Below, piece after piece: positions 1 through 6,539 of a stretch of 9,725 nt of DNA (position 1 is its first letter; each line of letters begins with the position of its first letter). Below the pieces are notes generated by a model. The model was not told the DNA's origin and made no database searches. It was given only the letters and a program-made list of their open reading frames with translations. Position numbers and translations under genes: made by a program. Origin of the DNA: Anaerolineales bacterium (GTDB lineage Bacteria > Chloroflexota > Anaerolineae > Anaerolineales > Villigracilaceae); NCBI GenBank assembly GCA_020847355.1, contig JADLCG010000025.1, positions 1-9,725 of the forward strand, given 5' to 3'.

Positions 1-2
1 CC

Positions 3-143
3 GCGCAATTGACCGACGTGGATAACAATGCCGTACAAATCGGCATGCCTGTGGAGATGGTCACCCGCAAGATGCGCAACGACGGCGACGAGCGCGGGCT
101 GATCGTGTATGGGTATAAGTTCCGACCCGCGGTTGTAGCTTAG
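3..143 (+). CDS. DUF35 OB-fold domain protein, C-terminal fragment
   Basis: This is the 3' end of a gene whose start lies outside the window; the visible 46 codons end in TAG. The residues read IGMPVEMVTRKMRNDGDERG followed by LIVYGYKFRP. That pattern is the final strand region of the DUF35 OB-fold, found in small zinc-ribbon plus OB-fold proteins that bind acyl-CoA and partner with thiolase-like or HMG-CoA-synthase-like enzymes. The usual length is about 130-150 residues, so roughly two thirds are missing upstream, including the zinc ribbon. A thiolase-family gene just upstream would be expected from family context but cannot be seen. Family assignment comes from recognising the motif; the frame is open from base 3 to the stop. 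Confidence 0.8.
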   Translation, partial: AQLTDVDNNAVQIGMPVEMVTRKMRNDGDERGLIVYGYKFRPAVVA

Positions 144-163
144 TCTTTTCTTTAGTTTATTTT

Positions 164-202
164 TTATATGCCCCGTCTGGTATGTACAGGCGGGGCATAT
201 AA
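164..202. repeat. Leader hairpin repeat, uninterrupted copy
   Basis: A near-perfect inverted repeat: TTATATGCCCCGTCTG (164-179) pairs with CAGGCGGGGCATATAA (187-202) with one T-G wobble, leaving a 7-nt loop GTATGTA. No T-tract follows on either strand, so it is not a standard intrinsic terminator, although it could help 3'-end formation of the DUF35 gene that stops at 143. The same hairpin is found upstream of the intact amidohydrolase (6413-6445 and 6611-6624). There the outer arms carry a compensatory change, and the flank ttatttttta is shared. It therefore looks like part of the amidohydrolase leader rather than of the DUF35 gene. Confidence 0.85.
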
Positions 203-328
203 CTTTTGTGTTAAGATTTCTCACACGCATGGGAATCAACCGCTCTGGAGGGCTTATTCTCGGCGAGGCTTTCGGCGGCGTGGAGTTGGGCAACCAATTT
301 CCAGCGTGAGCGGCGAAGCGCTTAATCG
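203..328 (+). pseudogene. Deleted remnant of an amidohydrolase gene (copy of 6625-7027)
   Basis: From 198 to 257 the DNA matches the leader of the intact amidohydrolase (6618-6679) at about 90 percent by eye, including the ribosome-binding context ctctggagggctta. The ATG is lost (ttatt). What follows encodes LGEAFGG joined directly to VELGNQFPA, a stop, then AAKRLI. It corresponds to scattered pieces of codons 33-115 of the intact gene. Two junctions sit exactly at direct repeats in the intact gene: the 10-mer ttcggcggcg (6786-6795 and 6948-6957, 162 nt lost) and ggagt (6959-6963 and 6977-6981, 18 nt lost). A TGG tryptophan codon has become TGA at 307-309. Homology stops near 328. It cannot encode an enzyme. 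Confidence 0.85.
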
Positions 329-349
329 TCCATGTCGTTTGTTTTGCAA

Positions 350-994
350 TTACTGCACGGGCCTATCCTCTAGATTTTGTTCAAGGACGGCAGAAAAATG
401 AAATGCCAGACGTATCAACCGCAATAACCGCGCCCCATCCGCGTAGTTGCCGCGCACGCATACAGAAACGACATCATCTTTTACCAAAAGTTCCAACGGG
501 ATTAATGCTTTTATTTCAACAAGCAGGCCTTTGTCTGTAAAAAGGATTTTTTTAGCAAGTTCAGGAGCGCTGGAGTTGGTGGACAGCCTTTCGTCGAAAC
601 TCGTTTCAACGGTCATGTTGGAGCCGCCAGTGGTTCGATAAATGTTTCCCAAAATCCCTTTTTCGCCTGTGGAAAGAAAAAAACTTCCTATATCTTTCAC
701 CTTTACTTTAACGATAGTCGTTGTAAGCGTACGGCTTCTAGCTTTACTGGAAATGCTTATTGCACGTCCCTCGAATTGACCGGTCATGGAACCATACTCT
801 CCCAACAATGGGTTAGGAGAAGCGTAACGAAATCCATGCTGATGCGCGAATTCCTTCCAAGCGTTCGCCTTTTTGAAGTTTGCAGAATACCAGAAATAAA
901 AAAGCAATGCAGTCAACATCGGACCTACGCACATGGCCAAAAAGCCTCCGCACAGTCCGATTCTAAATAAAGGGTTGTTGAATAAATCGCTCAT
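350..994 (-). CDS. Small membrane-anchored protein of unknown function
   Basis: A 214-residue protein that I cannot assign to a named family. One hydrophobic segment (about residues 10-36) is followed by the aromatic-rich FYFWYSANF and a soluble domain, so it is probably a single-pass membrane protein with most of its mass on one side. The soluble part begins NAWKEFAHQHGFRYASPN and later has GQFEGRAISI. This resembles a loose pattern seen in bacterial hypothetical proteins that act on or sense the envelope, but nothing catalytic is visible. The ATG at 994 has an AAGGA ribosome-binding site about 7 nt upstream. It starts 18 bp after the stop of the propeller gene on the same strand, so the two are very likely co-transcribed. 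Its 3' end (350) lies close to the end of the plus-strand pseudogene. Confidence 0.8.
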   Translation of the reverse strand: MSDLFNNPLFRIGLCGGFLAMCVGPMLTALLFYFWYSANFKKANAWKEFAHQHGFRYASPNPLLGEYGSMTGQFEGRAISISSKARSRTLTTTIVKVKVKDIGSFFLSTGEKGILGNIYRTTGGSNMTVETSFDERLSTNSSAPELAKKILFTDKGLLVEIKALIPLELLVKDDVVSVCVRGNYADGARLLRLIRLAFHFSAVLEQNLEDRPVQ

Positions 995-1012
995 ATTAAA
1001 TTCCTTGATCTG

Positions 1013-2377
1013 TTATGACACTTGCGTTAATCCCCATAGGACTACAATCAGCACGCATGTTAGCAGAGCGCCCCCGCCGACACAGCCAATACCGCCGCCG
1101 ATGAAATCGGCATGTTTCACGCCCCTGCGCTTGATGAAGTAACCGACCAGCCCGCCAATGAATGTGAATATCGTGAGCGCAAAGCCGGGGTTGATATAGC
1201 CAAGCGGGACGCCATTAATATCAAACAGCAAAAAAAGTTCGATGCCCCAGAATACAAGCCCTGCGACTGCCGAGCTTGCCCCGATGCCCCAGGAATTCAG
1301 GGCGAATGCGAGCCAGACAATTGCCAGAAATATACTGAGATAGACAAAAATGCCATTGTTCAAAAGCCATAAGAATTTCAGCGTGACAAGGTTCACCAGC
1401 GGCACATCCGCCTTTAATATGCCAACATCTTCTAAACGCATCATGTACAGAGCGTTGTCGGATCCTATCTCGATATTCTCAATTGCGTTGCCGGGTTTGC
1501 CAAACAGGTATTTTGTTGTTGCGCCATCCAAAATAGACAAAGCTCCCCCGGAGGAGAGCGCCCAAACGCGGTTCATTGAATCCACTTCGATATCGCTAAT
1601 GCGCGAGCCTTGCAGTTTTGAATTCTTGCTGTTGTAAACAGTCCATTGCGCGCCATCGAAGGAATACAAGTTTCCGTTGCCTCCCGCCCAAATGGTTCCA
1701 TCCCTGCCCTCGGACAATGAATATATGTAAACTCCAGACGGCGCAGAATCCGTCAGCGTTTGAAATTCTCTATTTTCAAACATGGCAATGCCGTAGCTCG
1801 AACCAATCCATAGACGGTTACGGCTGTCAAGAAAAATCGTGTTGATATAGTAGTCATCTGGCAAGGCAGAGTTGTCTAATGCGAAGGTTTGCCATTCGTC
1901 GCCATTGTAGTGAAACAGCTCGCTGGCTCCCGCAATCCAGAGATCATCCTGAGCGCCTGCGGTAAAGTCGCGAAGAAATAGCGCATACCCTGGGGTAAAT
2001 TCCGTCAGTTCATTCCAGGCTGACCCATCAAATGTCACGATGCGAATTCCTGAATCTTCGGTTGCTATTATGCCATATAAATTTCCTTGATAGTCCATTA
2101 CAATTTGTAATGGAAAATTCGGGTCGCTTTTCATATCGAAGGTTTGTATTAATTGCCCGTTTTTATATACTTCCCACTTAAAATCTTCGGAATATATAGC
2201 CGCCATGGGTTGCACCCAAAGTTGTCCCTTGGAGTCCAACAAAATCTTGGACGGTGGGGTTCCAAAAACAATTTCCGCCTTTGCCTGCGAGTGGAGATAG
2301 TTTCCCCAGGCAAACACTCCAACAGCCTGAATTACGATGAACAAACCGAAAAGAGCCAGAAAAACCTTTTTCAACAT
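1013..2377 (-). CDS. Beta-propeller membrane protein with C-terminal TM bundle
   Basis: A 454-residue protein. It has an N-terminal signal anchor (LKKVFLALFGLFIVIQAVGV), then about seven 40-residue repeats between residues 40 and 325, then about four TM helices from 335 to the end. The repeats carry the signature of two-component-regulator-type propeller blades, for example FLDSRNRLWIGSSYGIAMF and EGRDGTIWAGGNGNLYSF. Such sensor propellers usually sit outside the membrane and precede a kinase or cyclase. Here no output domain follows, only membrane segments and a short Gly-rich tail. A TTG start five codons earlier (2392) is possible, but the ATG at 2377 has GGAG 5 nt upstream and begins directly with the signal anchor, so I prefer it. 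It leads a two-gene unit with the small membrane protein downstream. The ligand is unknown. Confidence 0.85.
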   Translation of the reverse strand: MLKKVFLALFGLFIVIQAVGVFAWGNYLHSQAKAEIVFGTPPSKILLDSKGQLWVQPMAAIYSEDFKWEVYKNGQLIQTFDMKSDPNFPLQIVMDYQGNLYGIIATEDSGIRIVTFDGSAWNELTEFTPGYALFLRDFTAGAQDDLWIAGASELFHYNGDEWQTFALDNSALPDDYYINTIFLDSRNRLWIGSSYGIAMFENREFQTLTDSAPSGVYIYSLSEGRDGTIWAGGNGNLYSFDGAQWTVYNSKNSKLQGSRISDIEVDSMNRVWALSSGGALSILDGATTKYLFGKPGNAIENIEIGSDNALYMMRLEDVGILKADVPLVNLVTLKFLWLLNNGIFVYLSIFLAIVWLAFALNSWGIGASSAVAGLVFWGIELFLLFDINGVPLGYINPGFALTIFTFIGGLVGYFIKRRGVKHADFIGGGIGCVGGGALLTCVLIVVLWGLTQVS

Positions 2378-2461
2378 CACAACTCCGCTCAATAAATTTT
2401 GTCTGATTTGCGAATTTTTCCATTCTGTTTACAGCAAAGCGGCAACGAAATAGCATAGCGT

Positions 2462-2512
2462 CGCCGCCTGAGAATCTATCATGGACATCACAACCGCAAA
2501 GATTCTGCGGCG
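2462..2512. repeat. Imperfect inverted repeat in intergenic gap
   Basis: CGCCGC (2462-2467) plus AGAATC (2471-2476) pair with GATTCT (2501-2506) plus GCGGCG (2507-2512). This gives 12 paired positions with a 3-nt bulge and a 24-nt loop. It lies between the 3' end of the EEP gene (2555) and the start of the propeller gene (2377), both on the minus strand. No T-run follows, so an intrinsic terminator is not supported; a Rho-type end, an operator or a repeat relic are all open. Confidence 0.5.
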
Positions 2513-2536
2513 CGGCATTCCTATCGCCGTTTGAAC

Positions 2537-2554
2537 CGCAACTTGAAAGTTGCG
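2537..2554. repeat. 18-nt palindrome, copy A
   Basis: CGCAACTTGAAAGTTGCG is a perfect palindrome apart from the two central bases GA. It begins at the base right after the TAG stop of the EEP gene (minus strand, 2557-2555). It has the same length and architecture as the copies at 9135-9152 and 9298-9315. No T-run follows, so it is a REP-like hairpin rather than a classical terminator, though it may protect the mRNA 3' end. Confidence 0.8.
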
Positions 2555-3646
2555 CTAAGGAATTTGGAATTCAACCACAACTGGAAGGTGATCTGAAATG
2601 TAAAGGGTGTCTTCAGACCGCACATAATATTCGCCAATGCCCAGCATGTCTGAAAGGAAGTAATAATCGAGCGCGCGGTCGGGACCTGATATTGAAGGAT
2701 CGTTAGGCCAGCGCGTAAACCACTTGGCGAAATCCGCTCCAGTCATTTCTTCTACGGTCGGGGCAACCTGATATGTATCCGTCAGAATTTTGAGCTCGCT
2801 CTTGGGGTTGTAATATTTTTGCTGTTCTGGCGCGAGGCGCGCGTAGGCGGCATCATCAAAGGGCAACAGGTTGAAATCTCCGCCAAGCAACCAGGGGATT
2901 CCCGCCGCGTCGAGTTCGCTTAAGACCTTGTCAATTTCCGCCAGTTGAATCTCTTTCGCGTCTGTGCCTGGCACGTATAGGTCAAGGTGCAAGGTCAGCG
3001 CGGCAAATTGCCCTCCGTCCGAAGTGGGCATCATCGCTTTTAATATCGCCGGCTTAATTTTGAACTGATTTTCGAGAAAACTCTTATTGGCGGTGGAAAG
3101 TTGAATGCGCTCTGCTTCGCTGATTTTATATTTCGACAGGATAGCCACCTTCCAGCCGACGCTACCGTGAATGCGCGGATGCGGCACATAGGCGGACTTC
3201 CAATCGAAGACGGAGGAGTAACAAGGATATTCCGGAAGCATTTCTGTCAGGCGCGCCATTTGGTCTTCATAATAGGTGCGCTCGGCGCCGGAATCGATTT
3301 CCTGAATGAAGATGATATCCGGGTTTTCGTCACGAATGACGCGGACGGTTTCTTCAAACGTCGCGGTAATATCTTCTTTTGAAGGCTTCTCGTCGGGACC
3401 GTCGTTGTTGGGCAGGTCGCTCCAGAAGACGTAGTTCTTCGAAGACAAGGTTTGAACGTTCCATGTAAGAGCCTTTACATCCTGACCCGCTTCAAGCAAC
3501 GGCGCGCTTTCAGGGCAACTCACAGCCGCAGACTCCACAGGCTTGGGGTGGTAATTGCCCAACCAAAGGAAGCCGCCCAGGGCAACCACAAGAATCAACA
3601 GCAGGATTCCGACCGCCTTCAATAAACCTATAAAAAACTTTTTCAT
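2555..3646 (-). CDS. Membrane-anchored endonuclease/exonuclease/phosphatase (EEP) family hydrolase
   Basis: A 363-residue protein with a Lys-Lys N-terminus and one hydrophobic segment (about 5-30), so it is exported and anchored. The EEP fold is clear from its ordered metal and catalytic motifs: LTWNVQ with N63, IIFIQEID with E116, LTLHLD with H220, GGDFN with D257 and N259, DRALDYYFLSD with D327, and SDHLP with D352-H353. Family members hydrolyse phosphodiester or phosphomonoester bonds in nucleic acids, phosphoinositides or sphingomyelin using Mg2+. The external location suggests extracellular DNA or phospholipid head groups, but the sequence does not decide. The ribosome-binding site AGGAGAGG overlaps the TAG stop of the upstream lipoprotein gene (11-bp gap), implying translational coupling. 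A conserved 18-nt palindrome abuts its stop. Confidence 0.92.
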   Translation of the reverse strand: MKKFFIGLLKAVGILLLILVVALGGFLWLGNYHPKPVESAAVSCPESAPLLEAGQDVKALTWNVQTLSSKNYVFWSDLPNNDGPDEKPSKEDITATFEETVRVIRDENPDIIFIQEIDSGAERTYYEDQMARLTEMLPEYPCYSSVFDWKSAYVPHPRIHGSVGWKVAILSKYKISEAERIQLSTANKSFLENQFKIKPAILKAMMPTSDGGQFAALTLHLDLYVPGTDAKEIQLAEIDKVLSELDAAGIPWLLGGDFNLLPFDDAAYARLAPEQQKYYNPKSELKILTDTYQVAPTVEEMTGADFAKWFTRWPNDPSISGPDRALDYYFLSDMLGIGEYYVRSEDTLYISDHLPVVVEFQIP

Positions 3647-3657
3647 GACATCCTCTC

Positions 3658-4281
3658 CTATTTTGACCTATCGAGATTGACGGTAACTATCTTTACAAGG
3701 AACGCATCAATTACCTGACTTGCGCTTTGATACGTAGCCTGCGGAGTCGCTCCAACGCGCGTTCCAAGAGTGACGCTTGACCAATACATTAGATTGCCAT
3801 GCACAAAAATCAGGTCGAAGACCGCATGTCCGTTTGGATACTGCCCGGCGTACAACACAGATTCCCCTTCCAAATTCAAGCTGGAGTTGACAGCTTCGGC
3901 TCCGGCAAACAACTGTCCGTCATTAAACATCGAATCGACCACGGATTGTAGAGAGGCGCCCTCGGCAACTTTGAAGATGCAGTTCAACCCCTCATTTGGT
4001 ACGGCGCTCCAACTCGCGCCTTGAAAAGTGCGGCAAATTCGATTCTCGCCCGGGGTATCCTTTATGACGGACCAGCCCACGATTCCAATATCAGTTGAAA
4101 ATGAATTGAGTTCATCGGCTGTAACAAGCCATTCCATTGCAAGCGGCGCATCAATGTTTTGAGCGGGAACCGACGGAGCATTCCCTGAATTTGGCGAAAA
4201 GGCTTTCGTCACTGTTTGACATGCCAGAGAGAGCGCTGTCAATAAAAACAAAGGCAAGAAAATAAGTAATTTTGATTTCAT
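3658..4281 (-). CDS. Putative lipoprotein of unknown function
   Basis: A 207-residue protein with a lipoprotein signal peptide: MKSKLLIF, a hydrophobic core, then the lipobox LSLAC with the lipidated Cys at position 21. Ser/Pro/Asn-rich spacing follows to about residue 42. The mature domain has no motif I recognise. It contains two more Cys (in NRICRTF and GLNCIF) that could form a disulfide, and a WSSVTLGTR strand near the end. The open frame extends 16 codons upstream to 4329, but the ATG at 4281 has AAGGA 6 nt upstream and places the signal peptide at the N-terminus, so it is the likely start. It is the first gene of a unit with the secreted EEP hydrolase and may be a surface partner of that enzyme; this is inference from linkage only. 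Confidence 0.82.
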   Translation of the reverse strand: MKSKLLIFLPLFLLTALSLACQTVTKAFSPNSGNAPSVPAQNIDAPLAMEWLVTADELNSFSTDIGIVGWSVIKDTPGENRICRTFQGASWSAVPNEGLNCIFKVAEGASLQSVVDSMFNDGQLFAGAEAVNSSLNLEGESVLYAGQYPNGHAVFDLIFVHGNLMYWSSVTLGTRVGATPQATYQSASQVIDAFLVKIVTVNLDRSK

Positions 4282-4396
4282 TAGAGTTCCTTTTGAAAAA
4301 TATGCGAGAAAATACAACTTACAACGCAAAATATCTTAAAAAGTATGTCAAGGAAGGGGCTTAAAAAACTGCCAAAAGACGCCAATTTTTTGTGAC

Positions 4397-4410
4397 AGTA
4401 CCAAGGTACT
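4397..4410. promoter_or_regulatory. Short perfect palindrome upstream of lipoprotein gene
   Basis: AGTACCAAGGTACT is a 6+2+6 palindrome in the 186-bp gap between the regulator gene's stop (4468) and the lipoprotein start (4281), both on the minus strand. Its position about 115 bp upstream of the lipoprotein ATG fits an operator, but no convincing sigma-70 promoter with correct spacing was found around it. A TTGACA occurs on the minus strand near 4350 without a good -10 box. The rest of the gap is A/T-rich with nothing else visible. Confidence 0.35.
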
Positions 4411-4467
4411 ATTTGTTCAGGATTGTGCATTCCCCCTCCAACTACCAACATCAGGCAGTTTCTTCTC

Positions 4468-6231
4468 TCACACTTTCGACAACTTTCCCTCGCCCCCAAA
4501 TTTTTCGATGAGCCACCGCGCCGCCCCGCGTAAAGCAAGCCGCCGCGTGCGATTAAAAGTACCTTCAGAAATATACAGCCTTGCCATCACGTCGCGATTG
4601 CGCGCTCCTTCCAAATAAGCGTCATGCAAAATAATGTAGGCGTACCATGCAGGCGGAATCACATCCACAGGCCTCACAGAAGCGGGGCGCAAGGCTTCCA
4701 CCGCCTGCCGCAAAACCTCCTGCAACTGCCTGCCGCGCTCAACCAGCGTATTCGATTCAATGCCGACGATCTCAACCAGCGCAGACTGCCCCAAAACCAG
4801 AGAATCGGAAAATTTCCGCATGGCGTCTTCCACAAGCGCGATCAGTTCCGTCTCTTGCGGGCTGGATAAAGTCCGCATCATATTCTCTGCCGCCAACTCC
4901 ACCTGCCCCCCGCCACCCTCTTCGGGGGCGCCCAAAACCTGATTGTCCGTCACCAAATTTGCCAACATAACAAGCATACCAACATGATTTGCAAACTCAT
5001 CCAACAATTCCAGGTCGCCGCTTGAATACTCCATCTTTGCCAGTGAAGCGCCAACTCCCGCCAGGGCAATTTGCCGCCCTCCTTCAAATATGGATGAGAA
5101 CCACTGAATGTTTGGAATCGTCCTCTCAGACCGATACTGCGCCTCGTCCTCTTTTGCCTCCGGGACAAATTCGCTTCCAACTTCGACCGAATTCCTGCTG
5201 GCTACTACCCGGGCTTTTCTCCCCTCCTGAATAGCTACAATTCCGCTCGAAGCGTGCAATACCTCGCAAAGCAAGTCCAGCCCATCTTGCAACATCTTTT
5301 TCAACTTATCTTCGCCAGCGCTATCTGTCACGCGCAATTTTCGCCGGAACTCTTCGCGTTCCCAGCTTCGGCGACGCTCCAACGCTTCGCGGATAAAATC
5401 ATAAAGCCCAAATGAACTGACGATAACCGCAACCACATTCCCCATGACGGAAAACGGCAGTCCAGCCGCCCAGCCAATGGTTCCATAGCCTACCGAAGCG
5501 AGAAACACAAAAAGAGCGGTCGTCGGAAATTCTTGAAGGATCGTGCGGCGTTCCAACATGCTTTGATGACGCGCCACGGCAATCCCCATTGAGAAAACGC
5601 CGACAAAGAACAATCCATCTTGAATAATACGCGGCATAATCTGAGGATTGATCAGCTCGGCAATGACCTTATAAATGACGGTAAACAATGGAAACAGGGA
5701 GGTTAGGAAAACATACAAACTGTCCTTTGTAGCGTGGATGCGCTGGTTGCGCCATGCCGTAACCGCCGTGATAACGGGCGTAAAAATCAGCGTAAAACCG
5801 TAAACGTTGTAGGTCAACCCTCTCTGCAGTGGAGCAGAATAGGTTGTGGCGACGCTTGCGCCGAAAACATTAGGATTTGTTATTAGCAGGAAAATGGACG
5901 CGCCGCAAAACGCATAGACTGCATATTCCAACCAGCGAAACGCCGCCTTGTGCTTGGCGGGAAGCAGATGAAATACCACGCTGTACCAGCATCCCATACT
6001 GATGACAAGCAAGATCGCGCGCAGGAACGCCAATTCTGGAGCGGGAAAGAAATGATTATTGAAAGCCCCAAGAAAAAACGCCGAAAGCGCCACCAATGAA
6101 AGCGCGACACGCGCCGTGATGCGGTTGGGATAACCGCGATTGAAAAGGTAAAACCCCAGCCATAGGCTTGAGCCAAGTTCAATCAAGTTTGCGAAAATAG
6201 TTAATTGCAATAACATGCTTTCCAGACTCAT
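4468..6231 (-). CDS. Multi-TM / GAF / C-terminal helix-turn-helix putative regulator
   Basis: With the start at 6231 this is 587 residues. About nine hydrophobic segments span residues 6-277, resembling the N-terminal multi-TM sensor of some histidine kinases. A charged linker (EALERRRSWEREEFRRKLRV) leads to a GAF-like domain (about 305-427, with GLDLLCEVLHASSGIVAI and DLELLDEFANHVGMLV). After an alpha-helical stretch comes a C-terminal region (about 525-580) with RDVMARLYISEGTFNRTRRL, resembling a sigma-70-region-4-type HTH. No HisKA, HATPase or GGDEF motif is present, so I infer a membrane-tethered one-component regulator. The frame is open to 6318. The ATG at 6231 puts TM1 at the N-terminus and overlaps the stop of an upstream 45-codon frame (ATGA), though it lacks its own clear Shine-Dalgarno; ATG 6216 has GGAAAG upstream and is an alternative. 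Ligand and target are unknown. Confidence 0.85.
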   Translation of the reverse strand: MSLESMLLQLTIFANLIELGSSLWLGFYLFNRGYPNRITARVALSLVALSAFFLGAFNNHFFPAPELAFLRAILLVISMGCWYSVVFHLLPAKHKAAFRWLEYAVYAFCGASIFLLITNPNVFGASVATTYSAPLQRGLTYNVYGFTLIFTPVITAVTAWRNQRIHATKDSLYVFLTSLFPLFTVIYKVIAELINPQIMPRIIQDGLFFVGVFSMGIAVARHQSMLERRTILQEFPTTALFVFLASVGYGTIGWAAGLPFSVMGNVVAVIVSSFGLYDFIREALERRRSWEREEFRRKLRVTDSAGEDKLKKMLQDGLDLLCEVLHASSGIVAIQEGRKARVVASRNSVEVGSEFVPEAKEDEAQYRSERTIPNIQWFSSIFEGGRQIALAGVGASLAKMEYSSGDLELLDEFANHVGMLVMLANLVTDNQVLGAPEEGGGGQVELAAENMMRTLSSPQETELIALVEDAMRKFSDSLVLGQSALVEIVGIESNTLVERGRQLQEVLRQAVEALRPASVRPVDVIPPAWYAYIILHDAYLEGARNRDVMARLYISEGTFNRTRRLALRGAARWLIEKFGGEGKLSKV

Positions 6232-6365
6232 GGATACAAAATCTGTAAGCGAAGATTTACAGCCTTCGAGAGGATTCGTTTGTATATCACGCCTGAGTGA
6301 AAATACTTCGCCAGCCATTGAATACAGGCTTCTCGATCCATGAGTTCTGTGATTGGAAAATCCAT
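6228..6365 (-). pseudogene. Probable transposase N-terminal relic (45 codons)
   Basis: A short frame begins MDFPITELMDREACIQWLAK and then YFHSGVI before diverging and ending in TGA. The opening resembles the N-terminus of IS1595/ISXO2-type transposases, which typically read L-D-E-x-A-C followed by a Leu/Trp helix, then HPDGL and a Cys-x-x-Cys zinc ribbon. Here the zinc-ribbon cysteines and everything after them are missing, so only the first helix survives. A second in-frame ATG lies three codons upstream (6374). Its TGA overlaps the ATG of the regulator gene (ATGA), so translation through the relic could feed the regulator's start. The family call is from memory of the motif; the frame itself is directly visible. 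Confidence 0.5.
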
Positions 6366-6474
6366 GCCATACATTTTACCCAATCAATTGTTCTGAACAT
6401 GAGGCTTATTTTTTATCTGCCCCGTCTGGTATGTACAGGCGGGGCGATTGCATTTGAGAAAAATCACGCCTCGG

Positions 6475-6528
6475 TGCGGGCTAAAGCCCTACCTCAAGGC
6501 ATGGAAGCCCTTCGGGCTTAGCCCCGCA
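6475..6528 (+). other. Long stem alternative to the terminator (attenuator-like or REP-like)
   Basis: TGCGGGCTAAAGCCC (6475-6489) can pair with GGGCTTAGCCCCGCA (6514-6528), giving 14 pairs with one bulged G and one bulged A. The right arm includes the left arm of the terminator hairpin (6520-6525), so the two structures exclude each other, as in attenuators. A small AAGCCC-TTC-GGGCTT hairpin (6505-6519) is a third option, and gcctc (6468-6472) with gaggc (6545-6549) could close the whole block. Nested GC palindromes of this kind also occur as repetitive extragenic elements, so regulation is not proven. Confidence 0.5.
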
Positions 6529-6539
6529 GGGGCTTTTTT
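6520..6539 (+). terminator. Intrinsic terminator in the amidohydrolase leader region
   Basis: AGCCCC-GCA-GGGGCT followed by TTTTT is a textbook Rho-independent terminator on the plus strand. No plus-strand gene lies upstream within the divergent gap, since the neighbour to the left is transcribed leftward. It would therefore act on transcripts starting inside the gap, that is on the amidohydrolase leader, or on read-through from far upstream. It ends 138 nt before the amidohydrolase ATG. Confidence 0.75.

Noticed and set aside
3101..3382. 93-codon plus-strand frame.
   Set aside because: It is entirely antisense to the EEP hydrolase, whose catalytic motifs establish the coding strand.
4340..4356. 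TTGACA on the minus strand upstream of the lipoprotein gene.
   Set aside because: No acceptable -10 box at 16-18 bp spacing, so a promoter could not be supported.
4281..4538. 85-codon minus-strand frame spanning the gap between the regulator and the lipoprotein.
   Set aside because: It overlaps both the regulator's 3' end and the lipoprotein start, has low-complexity Cys/Phe-rich composition and no ribosome-binding site or recognisable domain.
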